The translations under genes and the position numbers were made by a program. The notes beneath the pieces are model-generated. The model was not told where the DNA came from and made no database searches. It saw only the letters and a list, made by a program, of their open reading frames with translations. From Parafrigoribacterium_A sp035571875 (lineage in GTDB: Bacteria; Actinomycetota; Actinomycetes; Actinomycetales; Microbacteriaceae), in assembly GCA_035571875.1 (NCBI GenBank), contig DATNBR010000090.1:88502-152501 (forward strand): 64,000 nt of DNA, written 5' to 3'. Shown in pieces: positions 16,215 through 24,130 of this stretch. The stretch's first letter is position 1. Each line of letters opens with the position of its first letter.

Positions 16215-16868
16215 ATGGCGCAGACTCCGCTGCCCGGATTCCTCGTCGTCCTCGACGTCGACTCCACGCTCATCGAGAACGAGGTCATCGAACTTCTCGC
16301 CTCGGCCGCCGGCTCACTTACCGAGGTCGCGGAGATCACCTTCCGTGCCATGAACGGCGAACTCGACTTCGAACGCTCACTCCGGGAACGGGTCGCGACC
16401 CTTGTCGGCCTCGACGAGGCGGTGTTCGCGCGCGTCGCCGCCGACATCCGTGTGACCACGGGCGTCAGGGAGATGATCGAGGGCGTCCACGCGGCGGGCG
16501 GCAAGGTCGCCGTCGTCTCCGGCGGGTTCCACGAACTCGTCGATGATCTGGCTCGGGAGCTGGGGCTCGACTACTGGCGTGCGAACCGGCTCGAGGTACT
16601 CGATGGCCGCCTGAGCGGAAGGCTCACGGGACCCATCATCGATGCCGCGGCCAAGGCGGCAACCCTGCGCGAATGGGCCTCGGATGCCGGCGTACCGATG
16701 CGCCAGACTATCGCCGTGGGCGACGGCGCAAACGACCTGCCCATGATGGCCGCTGCCGGCCTCTCGGTCGGATTCGATGCCAAAGCACCCGTGCGCGACG
16801 AGGCCGACCTCGTCATGGATCGGCGCGACCTCAGCCAGCTGCTTCCGCTACTCGCCCTGCGGAGCTAG
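16215..16868 (+). CDS. serB: Phosphoserine phosphatase
   Basis: This 217-residue HAD-family enzyme makes L-serine from O-phosphoserine in the last step of the phosphorylated pathway. Motif I is LDVDSTLIENEVIE, motif II is the serine in VVSGGF, and motif IV is GDGANDLPMMAAAG. The four-helix cap region follows motif I. It lacks the N-terminal ACT domains seen in mycobacterial SerB2. Its TAG stop shares the palindrome CTAG with convergent fabG. Confidence 0.92.
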   Translation: MAQTPLPGFLVVLDVDSTLIENEVIELLASAAGSLTEVAEITFRAMNGELDFERSLRERVATLVGLDEAVFARVAADIRVTTGVREMIEGVHAAGGKVAVVSGGFHELVDDLARELGLDYWRANRLEVLDGRLSGRLTGPIIDAAAKAATLREWASDAGVPMRQTIAVGDGANDLPMMAAAGLSVGFDAKAPVRDEADLVMDRRDLSQLLPLLALRS

Positions 16869-17575
16869 TGCCCCATCCCGAGACCGCCATCGACCGGGAT
16901 GACCGCGCCGGAGATGTAGCCCGCGTCGTCGCCCGCGAGCCAGGCGATGACCTTGGCCACCTCGGCTGGCGTCGCGAACCTGCCGGCGGGAATCGACTTC
17001 AGGTACTCGGCCTGCTGCGCTTCCGGCAGCTCCGCCGTCATGTCGGTCTCGATGAATCCGGGCGCCACGACGTTCGTCGTGATGTTGCGAGAGCCGAGCT
17101 CCCTCGTCAGCGATCTCGCCATTCCGACGAGCGCACTCTTCGACGCCGAATAGTTCACCTGGCCGGCCGAGCCCAGCATTCCCACGACGCTCGAGACGAG
17201 CACGATGCGGCCGAAACGCGCCTTGAGCATGGCCTTGGAAGCGCGCTTGACCACGCGGAAGGCTCCCGAGAGGTTGGTGTCGATCACCGAGGTGAAGTCG
17301 TCTTCGCTCATGCGGAGGAGGAGCGTGTCCCTCGTGATGCCCGCGTTGGCGACGAGCACCTCTACGGGGCCGAGCTCGGCTTCCACCTGGGTGAAGGCCT
17401 CGTCGATCGAGGCCGCGTCTGTGACATCCGCCCGAACAGTGAGAGCGCCGGCTGGGCCGCTGCCCGAGCGCGCCGTCACGGCGACGCGGTGACCGAGGGC
17501 GATGAACTCCTCGGCGATGGCGAATCCGATGCCGCGATTGCCGCCGGTGATCAGTACGGTCCTGGGCGTGGTCAT
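16865..17575 (-). CDS. fabG: 3-oxoacyl-ACP reductase (SDR family)
   Basis: This 236-residue short-chain dehydrogenase has NADP-binding TGGNRGIGFAIAE, NAG (ANAGITRD), catalytic serine in VSSVVGM, Y-x3-K (YSASK) and the FabG-like PGFIETDMT and PVDGGLGMGH ending. It would reduce 3-oxoacyl-ACP in type II fatty acid synthesis. It is isolated from other fab genes here, so a different oxo-substrate is possible. The ATG at 17575 has a weak AGTGAGAG upstream. Confidence 0.88.
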   Translation of the reverse strand: MTTPRTVLITGGNRGIGFAIAEEFIALGHRVAVTARSGSGPAGALTVRADVTDAASIDEAFTQVEAELGPVEVLVANAGITRDTLLLRMSEDDFTSVIDTNLSGAFRVVKRASKAMLKARFGRIVLVSSVVGMLGSAGQVNYSASKSALVGMARSLTRELGSRNITTNVVAPGFIETDMTAELPEAQQAEYLKSIPAGRFATPAEVAKVIAWLAGDDAGYISGAVIPVDGGLGMGH

Positions 17576-17680
17576 GTGCTCTCACTTTCGCGGGGGATGG
17601 GATTGTGGCACCGAGCGATGACCAGTCCTGGCACTACCGGCGAACTTCCACAATCTTAGTCTTAGGCTTGGGGTGAACCC

Positions 17681-17962
17681 ATGGCCAAGCAACAGTCGAT
17701 CACCTCGCTCCCGCGGTCTCCAGAAGACGACCGCCACAGCCGCATGCTCAGGTACTCCCTGACCATGGGCATCCGTCTGGTGTGCATTGTGCTGTGCCTG
17801 TTCGTGCAGGGGTGGTGGCTGCTCGTCTGTGCCGCCGGTGCCATCGTTCTGCCCTACATCGCCGTCGTTCTCGCGAACAGTGTGAGCCGGCCTTCAACCA
17901 CGCCCGTGCTGCGGCCGGGCACCGTGGTGCCGGTGCGCCCCACCGACGCACCCGAGCAGTGA
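17681..17962 (+). CDS. DUF3099 family membrane protein
   Basis: This 93-residue protein carries the DUF3099 pattern QSITSLPRSPEDD at the N-terminus, RMLRYSLTMGIR, and two adjacent hydrophobic segments (about 29-47 and 49-67) forming a membrane hairpin. The proline-rich tail is probably cytoplasmic. The molecular function of the family is unknown. It is the first gene of a tight operon with a small Cys protein (4-nt gap) and SURF1, hinting at a respiratory or membrane assembly link (inference). Confidence 0.85.
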   Translation: MAKQQSITSLPRSPEDDRHSRMLRYSLTMGIRLVCIVLCLFVQGWWLLVCAAGAIVLPYIAVVLANSVSRPSTTPVLRPGTVVPVRPTDAPEQ

Positions 17963-17966
17963 CGCC

Positions 17967-18215
17967 GTGACCAGCGCGGAATCGGTCGTCGAGCAGGTCT
18001 GCTCTCGTGCCGGATGCACCATGCCGGCGAGATGGAACGTCAATTGGCGCAATCCGAAGATTCACACGCCCGACCGGGTGAAGGTGTGGCTCGCCTGTGA
18101 CGAGCATCGCGAGTTCCTGTTCGACTATCTTGCGACGCGGTCGTTCCCGGTCGTGCTGACCCCGCTCGACCAGCACATCGATCGTGTGCCGGACACCCAG
18201 GTGAATTCGTCGTGA
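17967..18215 (+). CDS. Small conserved protein with CxxxxC...CxxH pattern, coupled to SURF1
   Basis: I do not recognise a named family for this 82-residue protein. It has C12 and C17 (VCSRAGC), then C44 and H47 (ACDEH), a spacing that could bind one zinc or copper ion. The middle WRNPKIHTPDRVKVWLAC and the end DYLATRSFPVVLTP look conserved rather than random. No signal peptide or membrane segment is visible. The start is GTG, 4 nt after the DUF3099 stop; its stop overlaps the SURF1 start by 4 nt, so the two are translationally coupled. Confidence 0.75.
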   Translation: MTSAESVVEQVCSRAGCTMPARWNVNWRNPKIHTPDRVKVWLACDEHREFLFDYLATRSFPVVLTPLDQHIDRVPDTQVNSS

Positions 18216-19057
18216 GCGGTTGGCGCATCCTCCTCACCCGGCGCTGGCTTGGCTACCTCGCCTTCGCGATCGCCTTCGCGATCGCCTGTGCGTTCCTCTC
18301 GTCGTGGCAGCTGTCGAGGGGCAAGGAGGCTGTGGCGGCCAACGCCGTCATCACGGCGAATTTCGATGCGACACCGGTGGCGCTCGACGAGGCACTGCCC
18401 GAGCTCACCTCGTTCCGCGCCAAGCAGGAGTGGCTCCGGGTGCGGGCGACGGGCCACTACCTGCGCGATGAGCAGCTCCTCGTGCGCAACCGGCCGACGA
18501 ACGCCGGTCCGGGCTTCGAAGTGCTCACTCCCCTCCGTCTCGCCAATGGCTCGATCTTCATCGTCGATCGCGGCTGGGTACCGACCGGCGATCGCCAGGA
18601 TGCGCCCGACTCCGTGCCGCCGGCACCGGATGGCGAGGTCACGGTGATCGCGCGCCTCAAGCCCGCAGAGCCGAGGCTCCAGTCGCGCGGCGCCAGTGGA
18701 AACCAGATCGCCACCATCGATCTCAAGCAGGTCAGTGCGAGGCTCGGCGGCCCGGTCTACACGGGCGCGTACGGGCTGCTCGACTCGCAGACGCCCTCCG
18801 GCAGCCCGATCACACCCGTGCAGGCCACGGCGCCGGTGCAGGACGAGGGACTGCACTGGTCGTACATGATCCAGTGGGTCATCTTCGCTCTCATCGGCTT
18901 CTTCGGCCTTGGCTACGCCGTGCGGCAGGAATACCGACTGCGCAACGCCGACGATCCGGCCGAGCGCGAGCGCGCCGAGGAACGCGCCCGCAGACGCGCC
19001 GCCAGAAAGAGCGATGCCGATGTCGAGGACGAGATCCTCGACGGAGCGCTGCGCTGA
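18212..19057 (+). CDS. SURF1 family cytochrome oxidase assembly protein
   Basis: This 281-residue protein has the SURF1 layout: an N-terminal membrane segment (about 13-31) ending in WQLSRGKEA, a periplasm-facing domain with VRNRPTNAGPGFEVLTPL and FIVDRGWVP, and a second membrane segment (about 220-240, YMIQWVIFALIGFFGLGYAV). A charged tail follows. SURF1 assists heme insertion into cytochrome c oxidase subunit I; ctaA and ctaB for heme A synthesis are elsewhere in this window. The start is GTG within the stop of the preceding gene. Confidence 0.93.
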   Translation: MSGWRILLTRRWLGYLAFAIAFAIACAFLSSWQLSRGKEAVAANAVITANFDATPVALDEALPELTSFRAKQEWLRVRATGHYLRDEQLLVRNRPTNAGPGFEVLTPLRLANGSIFIVDRGWVPTGDRQDAPDSVPPAPDGEVTVIARLKPAEPRLQSRGASGNQIATIDLKQVSARLGGPVYTGAYGLLDSQTPSGSPITPVQATAPVQDEGLHWSYMIQWVIFALIGFFGLGYAVRQEYRLRNADDPAERERAEERARRRAARKSDADVEDEILDGALR

Positions 19058-19076
19058 GCAGAGCGACACTGCCCGG

Positions 19077-20675
19077 TCAGGCGAGCGTCACCAGGTCCGC
19101 GTAGTCGCGGTTCCACATGTCCTCGACCCCGTCGGGCAGGATCAGCACCCGCTCGGGATTGAGCGCCTCGACGGCACCCTCGTCGTGGCTCACCAGGACG
19201 ACGGCGCCCGCATAATTGGCGAGGGCATCCAGGATCTCGGTCCTCGACGCCGGGTCGAGGTTGTTGGTCGGTTCGTCGAGCAGGAGCACGTTGGCACCGG
19301 AGACCACGATCATCGCCAGCGCCAGCCGCGTCTTCTCGCCTCCCGAGAGCACGCCTGCGGGCTTATGCGAGTCGTCGCCGGTGAACAGGAACGAGCCGAG
19401 TACTCGCCTCGCCTCGGTCTCCGTGATGTTCGGCGACGACGAGACCATGTTCTGCAGCACGGTGCGCTTCACGTCGATCGTCTCGTGTTCCTGCGCGTAG
19501 TAGCCGATGCGCAGGCCGTGCCCGGGCTCTACCTGGCCCGTGTCTGGCTCATCCACTCCGGCGAGGATGCGCAGGAGCGTCGTCTTGCCTGCACCGTTGA
19601 ATCCGAGCACGACCACCTTGGATCCGCGATCGATCGCGAGGTCGACGGCGGCGAAGATCTCGAGTGAACCATAGCTCTTGCTCAGATTGCTCGCCATGAG
19701 CGGGGTACGACCGCACGGTGCCGGCTCCGGGAAGCGCAGCTTCGCCACTCGATCGGCCACGCGCACGTCGTCGAGGCCCGATAGCATCTTCTCCGCTCGC
19801 CTCACCATCTGGTGTGCCGCGGCGGCCTTCGACGCCTTCGCGCCGAACTTGGCGGCCTGCAGCTGCAGAACGGAGGCCTTCTTCTCGACGTTGGCGCGCT
19901 CCTTCTTGCGGCGTTCCTCGTCTGCGGCGCGCTGGCGCTGGTAGTGCTTCCAGCCCATGTTGTAGATGTCGATCACCTGGCGGTTCGCGTCGAGGTAGAA
20001 CACGCGATTCACGGTCTCTTCGACCAACGCGATGTCGTGGCTGATCACGATGAGTCCGCCCTGGAACGCCTTGAGGAACTCCCGCAGCCAGACCACGGAG
20101 TCGGCGTCGAGGTGGTTCGTCGGTTCGTCGAGCAGCATCGTTTCGGCGCCGGAGAACAGAATGCGGGCGAGTTCGATGCGACGCCGCTGACCACCCGACA
20201 GCGTCGAGAGGGGTTGGTCGAGGATGCGGTCGGGCAGGCTGAGGTTGCTCGCGATCGAGGCCGCCTCGGCCTCGGCCGCGTATCCGCCGAGCGCAAGGAA
20301 GCGGTCTTCGAGCTTGCCGTAGCGGTCCATCGCTGCGGAGCTCACCGCGGCGTCCGCGCTGCCCATGTCCTGCTGCGCTTCCTGCATTCCGAGCACGATC
20401 TGGCCGAGGCCGCGCGCATCGAGGATGCGCGTTCTGGCCAGATCCGCCGGGTTACCGCTGCGGGGATCCTGCGGAAGATAACCCACCTCGCCGACGCGAT
20501 CGATGGTGCCGTCGGTCGGCTGGCCTTCGCCTGCCAGGATCTTAGTCAGCGTGGTCTTGCCCGCGCCGTTACGGCCGACGAGGCCGATCTTGTCGCCGCG
20601 TTCGACGCGAAAAGTGACGTCCTCCATGAGCACCCGGGCACCAACCCGCAGTTCGACGTCGTGCACGCTGAGCAC
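19077..20675 (-). CDS. ABC-F family ATPase (tandem cassettes, no membrane domain)
   Basis: This 532-residue protein has two ABC cassettes. Cassette 1 has GRNGAGKTT, LSGGQRRRIELAR and LLLDEPTNHLD; cassette 2 has GFNGAGKTT, LSGGEKTRLALAM and LLLDEPTNNLD. A charged linker rich in Arg, Lys and Glu lies between them. ABC-F proteins act on ribosomes as translation factors or antibiotic-resistance proteins; the subtype is not clear. The GTG at 20675 starts the conserved LSVHDVELRVGARVL segment. An upstream extension in frame is not supported. Confidence 0.92.
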   Translation of the reverse strand: MLSVHDVELRVGARVLMEDVTFRVERGDKIGLVGRNGAGKTTLTKILAGEGQPTDGTIDRVGEVGYLPQDPRSGNPADLARTRILDARGLGQIVLGMQEAQQDMGSADAAVSSAAMDRYGKLEDRFLALGGYAAEAEAASIASNLSLPDRILDQPLSTLSGGQRRRIELARILFSGAETMLLDEPTNHLDADSVVWLREFLKAFQGGLIVISHDIALVEETVNRVFYLDANRQVIDIYNMGWKHYQRQRAADEERRKKERANVEKKASVLQLQAAKFGAKASKAAAAHQMVRRAEKMLSGLDDVRVADRVAKLRFPEPAPCGRTPLMASNLSKSYGSLEIFAAVDLAIDRGSKVVVLGFNGAGKTTLLRILAGVDEPDTGQVEPGHGLRIGYYAQEHETIDVKRTVLQNMVSSSPNITETEARRVLGSFLFTGDDSHKPAGVLSGGEKTRLALAMIVVSGANVLLLDEPTNNLDPASRTEILDALANYAGAVVLVSHDEGAVEALNPERVLILPDGVEDMWNRDYADLVTLA

Positions 20676-20732
20676 AGGCAAAGTCCATTTCTTTGTGTTG
20701 CCGCGACAACGGAAGCCAAGGGGGTAGGCACC

Positions 20733-20739
20733 TAGTATA
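20733..20739. promoter_or_regulatory. Overlapping divergent -10 elements for bioY and the ABC-F gene
   Basis: Plus strand TAGTAT (20733-20738) faces bioY, and minus strand TATACT (complement of 20734-20739) faces the ABC-F gene. The two hexamers share five bases, the layout expected of a symmetric bidirectional promoter. Good -35 elements are not evident. Confidence 0.45.
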
Positions 20740-20782
20740 TTTCGTGAGCGGCGCGTGAATGCCCGCACCCGAAGGAGATCGA

Positions 20783-21394
20783 ATGTCCAACCTCACCCTT
20801 GCCGTCGGCCGTCCGACCATCGCGGACCGTGTCTTTGCACGCGGCCTTCCCATGGATATCGCCCTGATCGCCGCAGGCGCGGGGCTCACGGCCATTGCGG
20901 CTCAGGTGAGTATTCCGATCTGGCCGGTGCCGATCACGGGTCAGACTCTCGCCGTTCTGCTCGTCGGAAGCACCCTCGGCGCTCTGCGCGGCACGCTCTC
21001 GATGGTGCTCTATGCGGTTCTCGGTATCGTCGGGCTCCCCGTCTTCAGCGACGCCTCGCACGGCGTCGGCGTCATCCTCGGCCCGACCGGCGGTTACATC
21101 GTCGGCTTCATCTTCGCTGCGGCGTTCACCGGATGGCTCGCCCAGCGCGCCTGGGACCACCGCATTGTCGGTGCCATCCTCTCCTTCGTCGCGGGAAGCG
21201 TCGTCACGTTCGTCGTCGGTCTCCCCTGGCTCGCGATCGCACTTCACCTCAATCTCGAGCAGACGCTTCAGGCGGGCCTGTACCCCTTCCTGCTGGGCGG
21301 CGCTGTGAAGGCGCTGCTGGGCGCCGCGGTCATCCGCTTCTCCTGGCACCAGATCGCTGCGGCCGACAACCGTGACGAGCGAGACGGCTTCTAG
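20783..21394 (+). CDS. bioY: BioY family biotin transporter substrate-binding component
   Basis: This 203-residue membrane protein is the S-component of an energy-coupling-factor biotin transporter, with about six hydrophobic segments and the family motifs PVPITGQTLAVLL, GALRG and GPTGGYIVGF. No bioM or bioN is adjacent, so it either works alone or shares an ECF module elsewhere. The ATG at 20783 follows GAAGGAGAT. No biotin-repressor operator was recognised in the 107-bp intergenic region. Confidence 0.93.
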   Translation: MSNLTLAVGRPTIADRVFARGLPMDIALIAAGAGLTAIAAQVSIPIWPVPITGQTLAVLLVGSTLGALRGTLSMVLYAVLGIVGLPVFSDASHGVGVILGPTGGYIVGFIFAAAFTGWLAQRAWDHRIVGAILSFVAGSVVTFVVGLPWLAIALHLNLEQTLQAGLYPFLLGGAVKALLGAAVIRFSWHQIAAADNRDERDGF

Positions 21395-21411
21395 AGCATC
21401 ACTTCGCAGCA

Positions 21412-21446
21412 AGAACGGCCCGGCAGCTGAGCTACCGGGCCGTTCT
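21412..21446. terminator. Terminator between bioY and sufT
   Basis: Arms AGAACGGCCCGG (21412-21423) and CCGGGCCGTTCT (21435-21446) are perfectly complementary over 12 bp with an 11-nt loop, followed by CCTTGT. It serves two convergent operons. Confidence 0.8.
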
Positions 21447-21467
21447 CCTTGTACAGGTTGCGCGAGT

Positions 21468-21797
21468 TCACATCGCGAAGCCGAGGGCGCGCATCATGTC
21501 GCGGCCGTCGTCGGTGATCTTGTCTGGTCCCCACGGCGGCATCCAGACCCAGTTGATTCTGAACTGGTCGACGACACCGTGCAGCGACTCGGCAGTCTGC
21601 TCCTCGATCACGTCGGTAAGTGGGCAGCCCGCCGAGGTCAGCGTCATGCTGATGATGAGCGCGTCATTCTCGTCGTCCCAGCTGAGGTCGTAGATCAGAC
21701 CGAGGTCCACGATGTTCACCCCGAGCTCGGGGTCCATTACGTCCTTCAGCGCCTCCTCGACCTGGTCGAAGAGCGCCGGAGCCAATGCGACAGCCAT
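21468..21797 (-). CDS. sufT: Metal-sulfur cluster assembly factor (SufT/MIP18 family)
   Basis: This 109-residue DUF59 protein has VMDPELGVNIVDLGLIY and the conserved cysteine in MTLTSAGCPLTD. The family supports Fe-S cluster carriage and assembly. It is the last gene of the suf operon, 4 nt after sufC. No hairpin separates it from sufC, so co-expression is expected. Confidence 0.9.
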   Translation of the reverse strand: MAVALAPALFDQVEEALKDVMDPELGVNIVDLGLIYDLSWDDENDALIISMTLTSAGCPLTDVIEEQTAESLHGVVDQFRINWVWMPPWGPDKITDDGRDMMRALGFAM

Positions 21798-21801
21798 GGA
21801 A

Positions 21802-22566
21802 CTAGCCTACTTTCGACTCGGCGAGATAGCGATCGTAGCCCTCGTTTTCAAGGGTATCCGCCAGCTCGGGACCACCACGCTCGGCGACGCGGCCGTCGAC
21901 GAAGACGTGCACGAAGTCGGGCTTGATGTAGCGCAGGATGCGCGTGTAGTGGGTGATGAGCAGCACGCCGAGATCGGTGTTCGCCTTCGCGCGGTTCACG
22001 CCCTCCGACACGATCTTGAGAGCATCGACGTCGAGGCCGGAGTCGGTCTCATCGAGGATCGCGAAGCGCGGCTTCAGCACCTCGAGCTGCAGGATCTCGT
22101 GGCGCTTCTTCTCACCACCGGAGAATCCCTCGTTCACGCTGCGGTCTGCGAAGGACGGGTCCATCCGCAGGTTCTTCATCGACTCTTTGATCTCCTTCAT
22201 CCAACCGCGGATGGCCGGCGCCTCGCCGTCGAGGGCGGTCTTGGCGGTGCGGAGGAAGTTCGACACGGCGACGCCGGGGATCTCCACCGGGTACTGCATC
22301 GCGAGGAAGAGGCCGGCGCGCGCGCGGGCGTCGACGGTGAGTGAGAGCAGGTCAACGCCGTCGAGGGTGACGCTGCCGCTCTCGACGTGATACTTGGGGT
22401 GTCCAGCGATCGTGTAGGCGAGGGTCGACTTGCCGGAACCGTTGGGGCCCATCACGGCGTGTGTCTCGCCGTCACGCACGGTGAGGTCGACGCCCTTCAG
22501 GATCTGCTTCGCTCCCTGCTCGGTCTCAACGCTGACGTGCAGGTCTTTGATGTCGAGTACAGACAT
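21802..22566 (-). CDS. sufC: Fe-S cluster assembly ATPase SufC
   Basis: This 254-residue ABC-type ATPase has GPNGSGKSTLAYTIAG (Walker A), FSGGEKKRHEILQL (signature) and FAILDETDSGLDVDALK (Walker B), the last being diagnostic for SufC. It energises the SufB-SufD scaffold. The start ATG at 22566 has GGAAAG upstream. It follows a Rieske-type gene by 21 bp. Confidence 0.97.
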   Translation of the reverse strand: MSVLDIKDLHVSVETEQGAKQILKGVDLTVRDGETHAVMGPNGSGKSTLAYTIAGHPKYHVESGSVTLDGVDLLSLTVDARARAGLFLAMQYPVEIPGVAVSNFLRTAKTALDGEAPAIRGWMKEIKESMKNLRMDPSFADRSVNEGFSGGEKKRHEILQLEVLKPRFAILDETDSGLDVDALKIVSEGVNRAKANTDLGVLLITHYTRILRYIKPDFVHVFVDGRVAERGGPELADTLENEGYDRYLAESKVG

Positions 22567-22587
22567 GATCTGGCTGCTTTCCTTGGG

Positions 22588-22911
22588 TTAGTTGTTGAGG
22601 ACGGGCGTCGGGTCGATATAGACGTCCCCATCCACGATGGATACGGAGAAGACCGGTACGGGTTCGAAGGCGGGCAGGGTCAATGCCTTGCCCGTCACGA
22701 GCGAGAATTTGGAGCCGTGAGCCCAGCACTCGATGGTCTCGTCTTCGACGAAGCCCTCCGCGAGAGAGATGTCACCGTGCGTGCAGGTGTCACCGATGGC
22801 GTGCACGACGCCCGCGGAGTCTCGCACGACCGCGATGGGCACGTCGTCGATGACGACGCGCACAGCGGCACCCACCTCGATGTCGGCTTCGGCACAGATC
22901 TTGACGGGCAT
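22588..22911 (-). CDS. Rieske [2Fe-2S] ferredoxin-like protein
   Basis: This 107-residue protein shows the Rieske cluster motifs C-T-H-G (about 42-45) and C-W-A-H-G (about 60-64). It is usually annotated as the ferredoxin subunit of a non-heme iron oxygenase, but no oxygenase is present. Its place between sufD and sufC, 4 nt after sufD, makes an electron donor or cluster-carrier role for Suf assembly more likely (inference). Confidence 0.9.
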   Translation of the reverse strand: MPVKICAEADIEVGAAVRVVIDDVPIAVVRDSAGVVHAIGDTCTHGDISLAEGFVEDETIECWAHGSKFSLVTGKALTLPAFEPVPVFSVSIVDGDVYIDPTPVLNN

Positions 22912-22915
22912 TCGA

Positions 22916-24130
22916 TCAGACCGCCGTGCTGTTCAGCAGTTCCGCCTCGATGGCGTCCTGCAGCCGGGACTCGAGTTCCGGGAAGCCGATCTTCTGAACG
23001 ATCTCCGAGAGGAAGCCGCGAACGACGAGACGGCGTGCCTCGTCCTCCGGGATGCCGCGAGCCTGAAGGTAGAAGAGCTGCTCGTCATCGAAGCGTCCCG
23101 ACGCGCTCGCATGGCCCGCGCCGAAGATGTCGCCGGTCTCGATCTCGAGGTTCGGAATCGAGTCGGCGCGCGCGCCCTCGGTGAGCAGCAGGTTACGGTT
23201 CTGCTCGTAGCTGTCGGTGCCGGAGGCGGTGGGACGGATCAGGACGTCGCCGACCCACACTGTCCTTGCGCCGTCGCCCTGGAGCGCGCCCTTGTAGCTC
23301 ACCCTGGACTTCGTATTCGGAGCATCGTGGTTAACAAACACCTGCTGCTCGAGGTGCTGGCCGCCGTCGGCAAAGTACACGCCATAGAGTTCGGCGTCTC
23401 CGCCCTCGCCGCCAAGGTGCACGGAGGGGTTGATGCGCAGCACCTTGCCGCCGAGCGAGACGAGCACGTGCTTGAGATGGCCGTCGCGCTGTACCTCGGC
23501 GAAGTGGCTCGCGAGGTGTATTGCATCCGAGTCCCATTCCTGCACCGAGACGACGGTGAGGTTCGCGCCCTCCTCCACCAGAATCTCGACGTTCTCACTG
23601 AGCTGCGCCGAACCGCTGTTGTCGATGATGACAAGACCGTTGCTGTGTCGCTTGGCCGTGATCACGAGGTGGGCGGCACGGGCGGCCGGGCCGAAGGCGC
23701 TGCGAGCGATCGTGACCCTCGATGGCTCCTCGCCCTCGATGGTCACCGTGAGTGCCCGGTCGAAATTACTCCACGCGCCTGCGGATGCACGTTCTTCCGG
23801 CGTGCCGACGGTGCCGATGCGCGCGTCGTCACGGTCGACCCAGTCGACAGACACCGTGCCCGTCGTGGTGAGGTCGAAGTCGTACTCGCCGCCTGCGGGC
23901 GTCTCCGTGAGGAGCGTGCGGAGCAACGCCACCGGGGTGTGCTTCCACTCGGCTTCGAGTCCGGTCACCGCTTCGAAGTCCGAGACGTCGAAGGAGCTGA
24001 ACCGCGCGGAGCGGGTCTGTACGGGAATCAGGCCCCAGCCGCCATCGGTGTGCTGTTTGGAACCGAGGCGGGAGTGATCGATCTGGGCTGAATCTGTGGG
24101 CAAGGTCGTGGGTGAGGCTGTGGCTGACAT
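22916..24130 (-). CDS. sufD: Fe-S cluster assembly protein SufD
   Basis: This 404-residue beta-helix scaffold subunit has the SufD C-terminal region GHASASGRFDDEQLFYLQARGIPEDEARRL, with the histidine important for cluster handling. It pairs with SufB and SufC in the SufBC2D complex. The ATG at 24130 directly abuts the sufB stop codon, so translation is coupled. Confidence 0.96.
   Translation of the reverse strand: MSATASPTTLPTDSAQIDHSRLGSKQHTDGGWGLIPVQTRSARFSSFDVSDFEAVTGLEAEWKHTPVALLRTLLTETPAGGEYDFDLTTTGTVSVDWVDRDDARIGTVGTPEERASAGAWSNFDRALTVTIEGEEPSRVTIARSAFGPAARAAHLVITAKRHSNGLVIIDNSGSAQLSENVEILVEEGANLTVVSVQEWDSDAIHLASHFAEVQRDGHLKHVLVSLGGKVLRINPSVHLGGEGGDAELYGVYFADGGQHLEQQVFVNHDAPNTKSRVSYKGALQGDGARTVWVGDVLIRPTASGTDSYEQNRNLLLTEGARADSIPNLEIETGDIFGAGHASASGRFDDEQLFYLQARGIPEDEARRLVVRGFLSEIVQKIGFPELESRLQDAIEAELLNSTAV

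Noticed and set aside
20676..20782. Riboswitch or biotin operator before bioY
   Set aside because: The leader is short and no conserved riboswitch elements or inverted repeat were recognised.
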